The notes under the pieces were generated by a model. It worked only from the letters and a program-made list of their open reading frames with translations, had not been told where the DNA came from and searched no databases. Positions 18,016-27,107 of a DNA stretch of 64,000 nt are shown here, piece by piece; positions within the stretch are counted from its first letter, which is position 1; every line of letters starts with the position of its first letter. The DNA comes from Chitinophagales bacterium (GTDB lineage: Bacteria; Bacteroidota; Bacteroidia; Chitinophagales; UBA2359): NCBI GenBank assembly GCA_041392475.1, contig JAWKLZ010000003.1, forward strand, positions 1,199,501 to 1,263,500, given 5' to 3'. The position numbers were made by a program, and so were the translations under genes.

Positions 18016-18023
18016 TATTTTTG
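18016..18023 (+). promoter_or_regulatory. Candidate -7 box (TAttTTTG) for sucD
   Basis: tatttttg fits the Bacteroidota -7 consensus TAnnTTTG and lies 108 bases before the sucD start. The -33 TTTG element is not clear, so the call rests on the -7 box and position. Confidence 0.4.
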
Positions 18024-18131
18024 TGGCATGACGGAAGACCTTTACAGTTGGTTTTTTGAAAATCAAAAATAGTGTAAAGTGTTTTTTACTCATTTTAATT
18101 GAATCTCTAATCAAACAATCGTCAATATCTT

Positions 18132-19004
18132 ATGGCAGTTTTAGTAGGAAAAAACTCTAAAATCATCGTACAAGGATTTACTGGTAAAGAAGGTAGTTTT
18201 CATGCAGGACAAATGATTGAGTACGGCAGCAACGTAGTCGGTGGTGTAACGCCTAACAAGGGTGGCACACAACATTTGGAGCGTCCTGTCTTCAATACGG
18301 TGGCAGATGCTGTGGCTGAAACGGGAGCAGATACGTCCATTATTTTTGTACCTCCACGTTTTGCGGCCGATGCAATTATGGAAGCAGCAGCAGCGGGTAT
18401 CAAGGTAATTATTTGTATTTCAGAGGGTATTCCTGTGCAGGATATGGTGAAAGTAAAGGCTTTTATTGAAGATAGAGATTGCCGTTTGGTAGGGCCTAAT
18501 TGTCCTGGGGTGATGACTCCTGGTGAGGCGAAAGTGGGGATTATGCCTGGATTTATTCACCGTCCTGGTCGAATTGGCATCGTTTCTCGCTCTGGTACAT
18601 TGACTTATGAAGCCGTGGATCAGGTGACCAAAGCGGGTATGGGACAATCTACTTGTATCGGTATTGGTGGCGACCCAATTATCGGCACAACGACCAAAGA
18701 TGCGGTCAAATTGTTGATGGAAGATCCTGATACCGATGGTATTATCATGATTGGTGAAATTGGAGGAAGCATGGAAGCGGAGGCTGCTTATTGGGTCAAA
18801 GAACACGGTACGAAGCCTGTTGTTGGGTTCATTGCTGGTCAGACTGCTCCAAAGGGTAGAACAATGGGCCATGCAGGTGCAATCGTTGGCGGTGCGGAAG
18901 ATACAGCTGAGGCAAAAATGAAAATCATGCGGGAATGTGGGATTCATGTAGTGGATTCTCCTGCGTATATCGGTGAAACGATGGCGAAGGCATTGAAGCA
19001 GTAA
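18132..19004 (+). CDS. sucD: Succinate--CoA ligase (ADP-forming) subunit alpha
   Basis: The 290-aa alpha subunit of succinyl-CoA synthetase, full length for the family. It forms succinate and ATP from succinyl-CoA in the TCA cycle, with SucC as partner (not in this window). The N-terminal CoA-binding Rossmann fold begins VLVGKNSKIIVQGFTGKEGS; GPNCPGVMTPGE follows, and the phosphorylated histidine is His247 in RTMGHAGAIVGG. It is flanked by a divergent tRNA gene and a strong terminator downstream, so it is monocistronic. Confidence 0.97.
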   Translation: MAVLVGKNSKIIVQGFTGKEGSFHAGQMIEYGSNVVGGVTPNKGGTQHLERPVFNTVADAVAETGADTSIIFVPPRFAADAIMEAAAAGIKVIICISEGIPVQDMVKVKAFIEDRDCRLVGPNCPGVMTPGEAKVGIMPGFIHRPGRIGIVSRSGTLTYEAVDQVTKAGMGQSTCIGIGGDPIIGTTTKDAVKLLMEDPDTDGIIMIGEIGGSMEAEAAYWVKEHGTKPVVGFIAGQTAPKGRTMGHAGAIVGGAEDTAEAKMKIMRECGIHVVDSPAYIGETMAKALKQ

Positions 19005-19077
19005 GATTCGGTTCTTTGATAAAATCTGTGAAATGAGATTTTGGAACGCCAATAAGATAAGTTCCTCGAAGGCGTAA

Positions 19078-19154
19078 AGACTTTTGAAGTTTTCTTTTCA
19101 GAGCATCCTGATTTTCAAATATTTCACCTTTTTCAGCATACACTTCAAAAGTCT
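19078..19154 (+). repeat. 77-bp interspersed repeat, copy A
   Basis: It begins agacttttgaagt and ends acttcaaaagtct, which are inverted copies of each other. Its interior (cttttcagagc...ctgattttcaaa) closely matches the copies at 45184-45260 and, inverted, at 35262-35334. It is noncoding and lies just after sucD. Confidence 0.75.
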
Positions 19155-19184
19155 AAATCGGGATATCATTTCATGGGCAATCCT
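19150..19184 (+). repeat. 35-bp repeat shared with 25373-25407
   Basis: agtctaaatcggga is identical in both places, and 15 of the next 21 bases agree. It overlaps the right end of repeat copy A. Confidence 0.45.
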
Positions 19185-19205
19185 AAAACAAAGAAATACA
19201 ATGCT

Positions 19206-19241
19206 AAAAAAGGGCAAGTTTTATACAAAACTTGCCCTTTT
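19206..19241 (+). terminator. Intrinsic terminator of sucD
   Basis: aaaaagggcaagtttt pairs with aaaacttgcccttttt around tata-like loop bases, followed by a T-rich run. It lies about 200 bases after the sucD stop, with no gene between. Confidence 0.75.
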
Positions 19242-19267
19242 TCTTTTTTTGAATAATTGATTGTCAA

Positions 19268-19366
19268 TCAATTATTTGTCTTCACAATCTTATGGGTAGT
19301 CACTTGTTTTTTCTCGTTGATGATTTTCAATAAATACACACCATTGGGGATTTTTTCCTTCAATGT
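19268..19366 (-). pseudogene. Orphan T9SS type A sorting domain fragment
   Basis: In one minus-strand frame the sequence reads LKEKIPNGVYLLKIINEKKQ, then TTHKIVKTNN and stops at TGA. This is the last third of a typical T9SS C-terminal sorting domain (P-x-G-x-Y-x-x-x-I ... K-I-V). No start, signal peptide or body is present, and the upstream end is cut by the hairpin repeat at 19371. It is the end of a lost secreted protein gene. Confidence 0.75.
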
Positions 19367-19370
19367 TAAA

Positions 19371-19417
19371 CAATAGTTCGTGATAATTTTTATACATAAA
19401 ATTATCACGAACTATTG
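19371..19417. repeat. Perfect 20-bp hairpin repeat (caatagttcgtg family)
   Basis: Two perfect 20-base arms (caatagttcgtgataatttt and its complement) enclose the seven bases tatacat. One arm plus the loop recurs at 15760-15787. It directly abuts the orphan sorting domain and is probably a small mobile element or an IS end. Confidence 0.7.
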
Positions 19418-19646
19418 TTATTTTCAAGTCATTTTTATTATAAATTTGTGATGTTGTTAATTTACAATAATTTTTGGGGAAATGCAAATCTCTTTTGGAG
19501 CTTAATGTGATTTTATTGTTAAGCATTGAAGAAACAACTCCTTCTTCCTACCCAATAAACCGATTTTAATTTTTAAAACCCCCAATATTCAAAAAAACGA
19601 GATATTGTTGATATTTTTGGGTAAATTCTCAAAAGCAACAATATCC

Positions 19647-22178
19647 ATGAAGTCCTATCAATCTATTCCTTTTTTTGTACTCACTATTGCCCTCCTATTG
19701 TTCACCACAATAGATATTTTGGCTTGCGGCCCGATGGAAGACCCCTACGAAAACAGGGTAACATTCTTCAATGCCGATGTAGTATCAGACACCAGCTATC
19801 GGATAGCCTATTGGGATGCAGGGCGTTACCGCCAAGAATTGCCATGGGATGCGACTTTGGCACAAAGACACTCCTACAATGTAGCAGATTGGCAACGATA
19901 CTTTGAAGGGAAACCGAATGCAGATGACATTGCAGCCGTTGTCTATGATGCAGATACGATTTTACTTCAAAAATTATACAACCAAATAGCCTTTGGCAAA
20001 CCCTACAACATTGTAGCCCCAGAATGGAAAAACAATACCCTACTGCAATACCTCTACCAAACCAAAGACATTGATGCCATTAACTATTTGGTGACAGCTA
20101 AACAATGCGAACCTTTTGCAGCGTATGATCCGTGGAACGAAACGGAAAAAGACCCAACCAAAACCAATCGTTTGATACAAGATGTTTTGGTCAGACTGCA
20201 AAGTTGCCGCACAGATTTTATCAAACTTAGATATGCTTACCAAGCCATTCGATTGGCACTCTATACAGGTCGCTACGAAGAAGCCATTGATATTTATACC
20301 AAAAAAGCATCCAGCATTATTGGTAAAAATTCAGAAAATGGCGATTTGATTGGTCAAAGCATTATTCGCTATTGGACGATGGCACTGAGAGCAGGAGCAC
20401 ACAAACGTTTGGGACAAAACCCACCAGCGATGTATGGCTTTTCGAGAATATTTTTGGAGAGTCCAGACAAGAAAGAGTTGGCGCTCCAAAATTTTGAATA
20501 CACAGGCGAACAGGACTGGCAACTCATGTTGGAATTGTCGTCAAGAGTGCCAGGTTCTGCGGCGGCTTTGTGGATGCTTCGTGGCTTGAAAAACAAAGAA
20601 CAGTTGGATTTAGAAGTGCTGCAAAAAATGTATGAAGAAGCTCCAGAAAGCGGTATATTGGAGGTGATGCTGATCCGAGAAATCAACAAAATAGAACAAC
20701 TCCTTCTTTCACCCTCCATGACCAAAGCCGTTCCGATGGGAGAAAATGCTGATGGTGACACAGAAAAAGCCAAACTTTCTGCCTTCCGTTCTCCTTCTCA
20801 GGCTTCTATTGGAGAAACCATCCAAGAATTTTTCCAAAAAATATGGAATACCATCAAAAGTTGGTTTGGCATTGGAGAGAATATTGAAGAAAGTGATTTT
20901 TCGCTTGCTCCAAACCCAGAAAACAAGGCATATATTCAAGATTTTAAAACCTTTATAGACACCATTCGCATAGCAGGAAAAGTACAAACCCTCCCTTTGT
21001 GGCATACTGCCTCTGCTTACCTTGATTACCTACTTCAAAACTATGACGAAGCCTACACAACATTAAATTTGGTTGCCAATACCTCTGCCAATCCCCAACT
21101 AAAACAACAGGCGATTTTGGTGCGCTCACTTGCCAACTTAGCCCAAAAGGGAAAAATGGACGAAGGTTTGGAAAACAGTTTTTACGAAGCCATCAAGGAT
21201 TTACCCCAACCCGAACAGGCGTATGAAAACTTCAGTGTGTATAGCCGAACCCTCATGCACATTGCTCAACACTATATGCTTCAAGGCGATATAGCTAAAT
21301 CTTTCCTTTGCTTCAATCGTGCCAAAGAAGAAGATGCTGCACGCATATTGATAGATTTCTACGCTTCACAAACTGATTTGGAAACTTTGAGGACATTGGC
21401 GGTCAAACCTAACAAAACTGCTTTTGAAGCCCATCTTTTTGAAGATAGTTTGCTCACCGAAAATTTGATATTGGACCTCATGGCTACCAAAATGATGCGG
21501 AATCAACAGTTTGAAGCGGCATTGAAGCAGTACCAAAAAATTAGCCCCGAATATTGGCAAACGACTCCAGAAGAAGATACTTGGTTTGATTCGGATTACA
21601 ACAATCTCCGTTGTGATTTTGACCATAATCCGTTGAGCAAAGAGGCATCAGATCAACGCTGCAATAAAATGGAATTTGCCCAAAAAGTGGTGGATTTGCT
21701 GCAAAACACCAAAGATGCGCCTGCTGAATCTTACTACAAGTTGGGAAATGCTTTTGTGAATACCCCTTTTTGGGGCTATGTGGGCAATTTGTGGCAGGGC
21801 AGTTTGATATGGACATTGAGAGAATACGAACAACCTGTTTCTGGTCAATACGGTGTTGGTACTTATCCTTTTAACCTTGCTTCTATGACCGATACACTTC
21901 AAAACAGTATCGAACATTTCATCGAGCAATATGGCACAAGAGATATTGCTATGAACTACTACAAAAAGGTCTTAGACGGAGCCAAGAACAACAACCGAGA
22001 ATTGGGTGCAAAAGCTGCTTATTTGGCTAAATATTGTCAGGAGAATCCACAAGCAAGTATTCATGCGGGGAATGATGAAGATCCGACTTATGCCAAAATT
22101 TTGATAAACGACTTTGGAGATACGGAGTTTTTCAAGGAGATTATTGAGGAATGTCCCGATTTGAAGGCTTACCGATAA
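19647..22178 (+). CDS. Large secreted protein of unknown function, TPR-like helical repeats
   Basis: An 843-aa protein. I chose the ATG at 19647, because it gives a clean signal peptide (MKSYQSIPFFVLTIALLLFT) ending ILACGPME; the Cys may be a lipobox cysteine (I-L-A-C). The 14 codons upstream are not signal-like. The body is helical with tetratricopeptide-like stretches (for example ALYTGRYEEAIDIYTKKA and FEAALKQYQKISPEYW). A hydrophobic, charged linker with an IWNTIKSWFGIGE segment lies near residue 405. The N-terminal CGPMEDPYENRVTFFN motif is seen in uncharacterised Bacteroidota proteins. It is monocistronic, and no function is assigned. Confidence 0.8.
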   Translation: MKSYQSIPFFVLTIALLLFTTIDILACGPMEDPYENRVTFFNADVVSDTSYRIAYWDAGRYRQELPWDATLAQRHSYNVADWQRYFEGKPNADDIAAVVYDADTILLQKLYNQIAFGKPYNIVAPEWKNNTLLQYLYQTKDIDAINYLVTAKQCEPFAAYDPWNETEKDPTKTNRLIQDVLVRLQSCRTDFIKLRYAYQAIRLALYTGRYEEAIDIYTKKASSIIGKNSENGDLIGQSIIRYWTMALRAGAHKRLGQNPPAMYGFSRIFLESPDKKELALQNFEYTGEQDWQLMLELSSRVPGSAAALWMLRGLKNKEQLDLEVLQKMYEEAPESGILEVMLIREINKIEQLLLSPSMTKAVPMGENADGDTEKAKLSAFRSPSQASIGETIQEFFQKIWNTIKSWFGIGENIEESDFSLAPNPENKAYIQDFKTFIDTIRIAGKVQTLPLWHTASAYLDYLLQNYDEAYTTLNLVANTSANPQLKQQAILVRSLANLAQKGKMDEGLENSFYEAIKDLPQPEQAYENFSVYSRTLMHIAQHYMLQGDIAKSFLCFNRAKEEDAARILIDFYASQTDLETLRTLAVKPNKTAFEAHLFEDSLLTENLILDLMATKMMRNQQFEAALKQYQKISPEYWQTTPEEDTWFDSDYNNLRCDFDHNPLSKEASDQRCNKMEFAQKVVDLLQNTKDAPAESYYKLGNAFVNTPFWGYVGNLWQGSLIWTLREYEQPVSGQYGVGTYPFNLASMTDTLQNSIEHFIEQYGTRDIAMNYYKKVLDGAKNNNRELGAKAAYLAKYCQENPQASIHAGNDEDPTYAKILINDFGDTEFFKEIIEECPDLKAYR

Positions 22179-22513
22179 GCATAAAAAAACCCTCAAGTTT
22201 ACGCACGCTTGAGGGTAATGGGAATTTAACTAATGGGAACACTTTATTTGTTTTTCTCTAATTGTTTTGTTTTGATATTGTAAATATCGGAAAGTTTTTT
22301 TCGAGTAAAAAGAACTTTTTATCTTATTTCTATACATTATTTAAGATGTTTTTCTACTAAATAAGGCAAAATAGACCCTTCAAAAAATGCATGAAATAAC
22401 ACATTTTAAATTAAAAAACAAAAATTAATAATTTTTAATTAAATACAATATCAAATTACCTATTTCTATTCATTTTTTTTCCTTTTTTCGACAAATATTT
22501 TTCAACTCAATAT
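22179..22513. other. AT-rich intergenic region with one hairpin
   Basis: The hairpin at 22189-22216 (accctcaag...cttgagggt) follows the 843-aa protein gene. Its T-run is on the minus strand (A-run before the left arm), so it would stop minus-strand transcripts better than plus-strand ones. The remaining 300 bases are very AT-rich, and I see no gene or clear promoter in them. Confidence 0.6.
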
Positions 22514-23926
22514 ATGGAAGGCAGTAAATTATCTGAAATATTGTCCAGCATTTCCCAAAAAGAATGGCGAAATCTAAAAGAATATGTTGCTTCTCCTTTC
22601 TTCAATAAAAACAAGCATATAATTGAATTGTTGGATATTATATATAAGTGTCTTTTTTATCAGAAACAGCAATTTCCCAATAAAGAGTATCTATGGAAGA
22701 AACTTTTCCCTTCCAAAAAATACAATGACCAACGACTGTTTATACTTATGTCGAAATTAGATAAGTTATGCACAGATTACATAACTTATCAATACATTCA
22801 GGAAGTGAATGTTACACGACAGATATTTACCCTTCGTGCGAGCCTTCACCGAAAAACCCTCAAACACTTCAAACGGACATTTGACGCAACCCAAACAGAG
22901 CTAAAAGACCAATCACTTCGGAATGCGGATTACTATTACCACGACTATTTATTGAAGGTAGAAGAGGATTTTTACAATCAACCGAACTCCCAACAGCGCA
23001 ATTTATTGGGGGTCATTCAAAGTCTCGATTACTATTATTTGGTGGCGAAGCTGCGCTACCTTTGCAGTTTTTTGAACCGTAAGGATTTATTGCAGGTAGA
23101 AGAACAGGCAGAAATTCAGGCTTTTATTGATTATTTGAACCAATTTGACCTTCGCAAATTAGCAGTGTTAAGAATGTACAAACTTACATTAATGACTTTG
23201 GTTCATCCCGAAAAAGAAGAAAATTATCATACCTTAAAATCGCTCCTCAATTACCACAAAGACCTATTGGCAAAAGATGAAACGAAAGATATTTACCAAT
23301 ATTTGCAAAACTACTTGGTCAAAAAACTGAACACGGGTAAGGAGGAATACCTGAGAGATTTGTTTCTCTTATACCAAGATATGCTGGAGAATGTATTGTT
23401 GAAAGAAGGCGGCGGCTTAAATTTGCAGCACTTCAAAAATATTGTGACGACTGCACTTCGACTCCAAGAATTTGAATGGACTCGAAAATTTATTGAAGAA
23501 AACCACAAAAAACTGCCCGAACAAGACCAAGCTGATGCCTATTGTTACAACATGGGAAATCTAAATTTTTACCAACAGAAATTCCAAGATGCCATGACCA
23601 ATCTCTTGAAAGTGAACAGCCGCAACCTGTCTTACAATCTGGGCGCAAAGTCCATTTTATTGAAGTCTTACTACGAACTACACGAGGAGGATGCCCTGTT
23701 TTCTTTGATCCATAGTTTTAGCACCTACATCCGCCGAAACAAAGTGCTTTCTGATTCCAATAAGCGAAACTATAAGAACATGCTTAAGTTCATCAAAAAA
23801 CTGAGTTCTCTCAAAAGGGGAGAGACCAAAAAGGCAGAACAATTGTTGAAAACACTGAACGAAAAGAGTCATGTTATGGAAAAACAATGGTTGATGCGAA
23901 AGATTCAGGCGATTTGTGGTGCTTGA
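22514..23926 (+). CDS. Uncharacterised 470-aa helical protein
   Basis: A cytoplasmic-looking protein with no signal peptide, starting MEGSKLSEILSSISQKEWRN. Features are K-E-Y-V-A-S-P-F-F-N-K near the N-terminus, YYHDYLLKVEEDFY near 145, and a helical C-terminal half with TPR-like pieces (YCYNMGNLNFYQQKFQDAMT). It ends with a basic region. Proteins with the same opening (about 450-550 aa, S-P-F-F-N) are abundant and uncharacterised in Saprospirales-type genomes. No catalytic motif was seen. Confidence 0.75.
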   Translation: MEGSKLSEILSSISQKEWRNLKEYVASPFFNKNKHIIELLDIIYKCLFYQKQQFPNKEYLWKKLFPSKKYNDQRLFILMSKLDKLCTDYITYQYIQEVNVTRQIFTLRASLHRKTLKHFKRTFDATQTELKDQSLRNADYYYHDYLLKVEEDFYNQPNSQQRNLLGVIQSLDYYYLVAKLRYLCSFLNRKDLLQVEEQAEIQAFIDYLNQFDLRKLAVLRMYKLTLMTLVHPEKEENYHTLKSLLNYHKDLLAKDETKDIYQYLQNYLVKKLNTGKEEYLRDLFLLYQDMLENVLLKEGGGLNLQHFKNIVTTALRLQEFEWTRKFIEENHKKLPEQDQADAYCYNMGNLNFYQQKFQDAMTNLLKVNSRNLSYNLGAKSILLKSYYELHEEDALFSLIHSFSTYIRRNKVLSDSNKRNYKNMLKFIKKLSSLKRGETKKAEQLLKTLNEKSHVMEKQWLMRKIQAICGA

Positions 23927-23948
23927 TTCGTGGTTATTACAGATTCTT

Positions 23949-25328
23949 CTATTCAATAGATGTTAACACCAATACCCAATCTACTCCATTTTGTATCTCT
24001 CCTGGAGGATTAAAAATCCTAGTTCCTGTGTTGTCAAATTCACCAATCCATATAGTTTCTCCGTTGTGTGGATTGTACCAAGAAGCTGTTATTTTCGAGC
24101 CTTTGATTTTCCCCATTGCCACATCTATTTCACGACCATTGAAGGTGTAAACAAAAGCATAGTCGTTTCCACAGGTAGCTATCTGGTAGTCATAACGCTC
24201 TCCTTTTTCTGATGCAATGAGTGATGGATCTGGAATTCTATCAAAAAACGGTTTTGAAAGCATTAGGTCTTTGAGATATTTCATTTGTGTTGCTCCAGGG
24301 GCGTTCAGTGCATCAGTCCAATATTCACGCACACCATAGGCTGGAGATGTATCACCTGATTTGTGCATTTGCATCACAGCACTGTGACCATAAGTAAAAC
24401 CAAAAGCTCCTGCAAATACCGACCAATAGGCATATCTTCTAAGGTCATTTTCATCCCAATAGGGTTCCGAAGGATCATGCAATCCCTGAGGAATTCCCTC
24501 ATAAGACGGTTCTCCATCAATTGTAGGTTTGATAGGAGTGAGTGCATAATCGTCACGGACATACTTCCAGTTGTCCTGACCATAAGCAAGTTCTGTATCA
24601 TCTTGATCGTATCTTCTGTGACCTGACTGAAACATATTGAAGTCAAGCCAGTCTGCTTCATGAAACCACATGGAAGACTTCATTCTGCCAAAAGGATGGA
24701 AGGTAATCAAATGTTTTGGTGCATTTTCATGGAGACTTTGACCAATGACGTTCCAAATTTCTCTATTTTCTCCTCCTTTGGTATCACCACCATTCAGCCA
24801 AATGATATTGGTTTTATCTGCATAACGTTTTGCCAACCAGACTGCATACTTTTCTGCTTGCGATTGGCTTATATTTTCCTGTTTTATATTCGTTCCCCAT
24901 ACAGGAACCATTGCCATATACAATCCTTTCTTTGCAGCCAAATCAACCACATAATCCACATGGTCCCAATAGTCATATTCATCTGCCTTTTCAAATGAAT
25001 TCCCTTTTGTGGTATTCGGGAGAGTGATGTCTCCTTGAATCAATGCTGAATCCCCATATATATTGGTCAACTTCAATTGGTGAAGTACCATGACCTGAAT
25101 GACATTGTAGCCATTTTCGACTCGATTGCTGAGATATTTTTCAACTTCTTGGCGGTCTAATTTTGAGAACACCAACCATCCTGTATCCCCCAACCAAAAG
25201 AATGGTTCGCCGTTTTCTTTCATTAAAAAACGCTTGTTTTCCGAAACCTTCAAAAGCGGCATTCCCATTTGTTTTTGCCTACATTGTAAACACAAAAGTA
25301 TAAATAGTAAGAATAAAAACATTCTCAT
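23949..25328 (-). CDS. DUF4038 / apiosidase-like (GH140-type) lipoprotein glycosidase
   Basis: A 459-aa lipoprotein: MRMFLFLLFILLCLQC places the acylated Cys at about residue 16. The DUF4038 domain follows, opening with the diagnostic ENGEPFFWLGDTGWLVFSKL. The (beta/alpha)8 barrel shows NGYNVIQVMVL, NIIWLNGGDTKGGENREIW and TIDGEPSYEGIPQG, in which Asp and Glu are likely catalytic. The C-terminal collagen-binding-like domain (PF12904) contains ASWYNPHNGE. GH140 enzymes cleave apiose side chains of rhamnogalacturonan-II, but the exact substrate here is unknown. The gene converges on the 470-aa protein gene, with 22 bp between stops. Confidence 0.85.
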   Translation of the reverse strand: MRMFLFLLFILLCLQCRQKQMGMPLLKVSENKRFLMKENGEPFFWLGDTGWLVFSKLDRQEVEKYLSNRVENGYNVIQVMVLHQLKLTNIYGDSALIQGDITLPNTTKGNSFEKADEYDYWDHVDYVVDLAAKKGLYMAMVPVWGTNIKQENISQSQAEKYAVWLAKRYADKTNIIWLNGGDTKGGENREIWNVIGQSLHENAPKHLITFHPFGRMKSSMWFHEADWLDFNMFQSGHRRYDQDDTELAYGQDNWKYVRDDYALTPIKPTIDGEPSYEGIPQGLHDPSEPYWDENDLRRYAYWSVFAGAFGFTYGHSAVMQMHKSGDTSPAYGVREYWTDALNAPGATQMKYLKDLMLSKPFFDRIPDPSLIASEKGERYDYQIATCGNDYAFVYTFNGREIDVAMGKIKGSKITASWYNPHNGETIWIGEFDNTGTRIFNPPGEIQNGVDWVLVLTSIE

Positions 25329-25372
25329 TCTTTTTAATTTTTTATAAACTTCAATGATTGAGCGTTGTTCAT

Positions 25373-25407
25373 AGTCTAAATCGGGAAATTATTTTATTGA
25401 CATTCCT
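25373..25407 (+). repeat. 35-bp repeat shared with 19150-19184
   Basis: agtctaaatcggga is identical to the copy beside sucD, and the following 21 bases agree at 15 positions. It lies upstream of the DUF4038 gene. Confidence 0.45.
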
Positions 25408-25458
25408 TATCAAGATTTTACCTAACCACTAGTTCGATTAAGAATAGGTTGAGCGACT

Positions 25459-26130
25459 TTATGTCGCAAGCAGGGTAGCCATATTTTTTATTTTTTCAAT
25501 TGTTTCTATTTGCTGTCTTAAATCATCTGTTTCTATTTCTTTATCTTCTTCGTCATATAGAAATTTTCCTTTGGCATATTCTTTCCAATCATTTAAATAC
25601 CTCTCTATTTTGTTTGTCGCATTAGTTTCATCTATATATTTTACTGCACGAAAAACATTTATTTGGTCAAAATAAAGGTCTTTCTGCTTTAGGTAATATT
25701 CTAAATACCTTTCTAAATATTCATTCCCCTTTTCGTCATTGAAATAGGCTAAAACTTTTGCATAAGTTCTTCCAGCATAGCAAACTTCACTTTTGATTAA
25801 ATGTGTTCCAATTATTTCGATAAATTCGCTTTTGTCTTTTATTGCTGCGAAGAATGCACCTATTGAGCGTGTTCGCCAATTAAAATCACCCAAATTTTTG
25901 AGGATAACTTCATCACTTATTTCTTGATATATTCCCACTATTTTATTTATCCATTCGTTGTCATTTCTATGAAGTTTAAGGTAAAAAGGAATTACCCATT
26001 TTCTTCGAAACAGTTGGTCAATTTCGATTTCATTTTGGTAGGATTGTAAATTTTCAAATGGTGATTTATGCATAACTGTTGCTCCTGCTGAATGTAATTT
26101 TATAGCTTCATTTAATTTTTCATCTTCCAT
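25459..26130 (-). CDS. DUF6000 family protein
   Basis: A 223-aa soluble protein. The segment RRKWVIPFYLKLHR, the central LGDFNWRTRSIGAFFAAIK, LIKSEVCYAGRTYAKVLAYF and EYYLKQKDLYFDQ match the DUF6000 family pattern (F-N-W-R-x-R, S-E-V-C-Y-A-G-R, L-x-Y-Y-L). DUF6000 proteins are widespread and often lie near immunity or toxin-related genes, but the function is not established. No signal peptide. It is AT-rich like its neighbour, the sulfotransferase gene. Confidence 0.72.
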   Translation of the reverse strand: MEDEKLNEAIKLHSAGATVMHKSPFENLQSYQNEIEIDQLFRRKWVIPFYLKLHRNDNEWINKIVGIYQEISDEVILKNLGDFNWRTRSIGAFFAAIKDKSEFIEIIGTHLIKSEVCYAGRTYAKVLAYFNDEKGNEYLERYLEYYLKQKDLYFDQINVFRAVKYIDETNATNKIERYLNDWKEYAKGKFLYDEEDKEIETDDLRQQIETIEKIKNMATLLAT

Positions 26131-26198
26131 GTTTGAATTGTCTTTTTTCTTTAATGACCTCCAAATCTAAGGAATATCTGCGCCCGCGTTAAGGTTGT

Positions 26199-27107
26199 TT
26201 ACCAAAAAAAAGAAGTTTTATAGTAATTATTTATAAAATCATTTGAATCATCACAAGCCATCTTAAATTCGCTAAAACTATTAAAATAAGTGTTCTTAGT
26301 TGGCTTTATTCCTAAATAATTTAAAACATCTTTAATGGTTTGATCTGGGTTGAGAATGAAATCTTCATAGACAATAGTAAGTGGAATTATCTGATTTTTA
26401 GTAAAAAACTCTTCCCAATGTGCATCATCTAAAGCTAATTGAATAACATATTTATTAAGCTCTTTCTTTGTAGGTAGAAAGTTCTTAACTTTTTCTTTGG
26501 GTGCTTCTTTTTGATATTGATGCCATTTTTTAGTATGGTCGGCTTTCCAGTAAGACAGTCCTTGACGTACTTTATTGCGTCTAATCAGCCAAATAAATTT
26601 AATGTCCACACATACTTCTTGTAATAATTGCAGGGTAGATTTTTTATTGGCATTGTGTGCTGTGTTTTTAAGATGACGTATCAAAAAGTTGAACCCACCA
26701 TCATAGTTATTGTCATTGGATAAGATTTTAATGCCCCAATTTTCACCTCCAAATGGAGAAGTACGAATATTCTCCAAGGACTCAAACATATTAGATGCCT
26801 TCAAATGATCATAAAAAAACCGAAGTCGCTCTATAGGGCTTCCTAAACTTTGGAAGATATTGGTTTCATATAACCAATATAAATCATTTGAATATTTTTT
26901 AGTGATATGCTGTTCTTGATGAAGCCGCTCAAGAACCGTTTTCAAATATTTTTCAAACTCATCTCTATTCAATTTGTTTAGTACCTCATTCGCAGGATAA
27001 GTATATATATAAGAACCAGGTGTCCCTAATAAACCCGTTTGGGCTAAAGTTGAACTAAATACGCTACCTCCTGTTCGAGGTGAAGTACAAATAAGATATA
27101 ATCCCAT
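26199..27107 (-). CDS. Stf0-like sulfotransferase
   Basis: A 302-aa enzyme. The PAPS-binding 5' loop is ICTSPRTGGSVFSSTLAQTG at the N-terminus, followed by LLGTPGSYIYTYP. The middle holds WGIKIL and IWLIRRNKVRQGLSYWKA, a typical Stf0 helix with the 3'-phosphate-binding region. The C-terminus has DWNYL-like LGIKPT. Stf0 enzymes sulfate trehalose and other sugars or lipids using PAPS; the acceptor here cannot be told. No neighbouring sulfate activation genes (cysD/N/C) are present. Confidence 0.82.
   Translation of the reverse strand: MGLYLICTSPRTGGSVFSSTLAQTGLLGTPGSYIYTYPANEVLNKLNRDEFEKYLKTVLERLHQEQHITKKYSNDLYWLYETNIFQSLGSPIERLRFFYDHLKASNMFESLENIRTSPFGGENWGIKILSNDNNYDGGFNFLIRHLKNTAHNANKKSTLQLLQEVCVDIKFIWLIRRNKVRQGLSYWKADHTKKWHQYQKEAPKEKVKNFLPTKKELNKYVIQLALDDAHWEEFFTKNQIIPLTIVYEDFILNPDQTIKDVLNYLGIKPTKNTYFNSFSEFKMACDDSNDFINNYYKTSFFW

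Noticed and set aside
22189..22216. Intrinsic terminator for the 843-aa protein gene
   Set aside because: The stem is good, but the T-run is on the minus-strand side; it is listed only as a hairpin in the intergenic entry.
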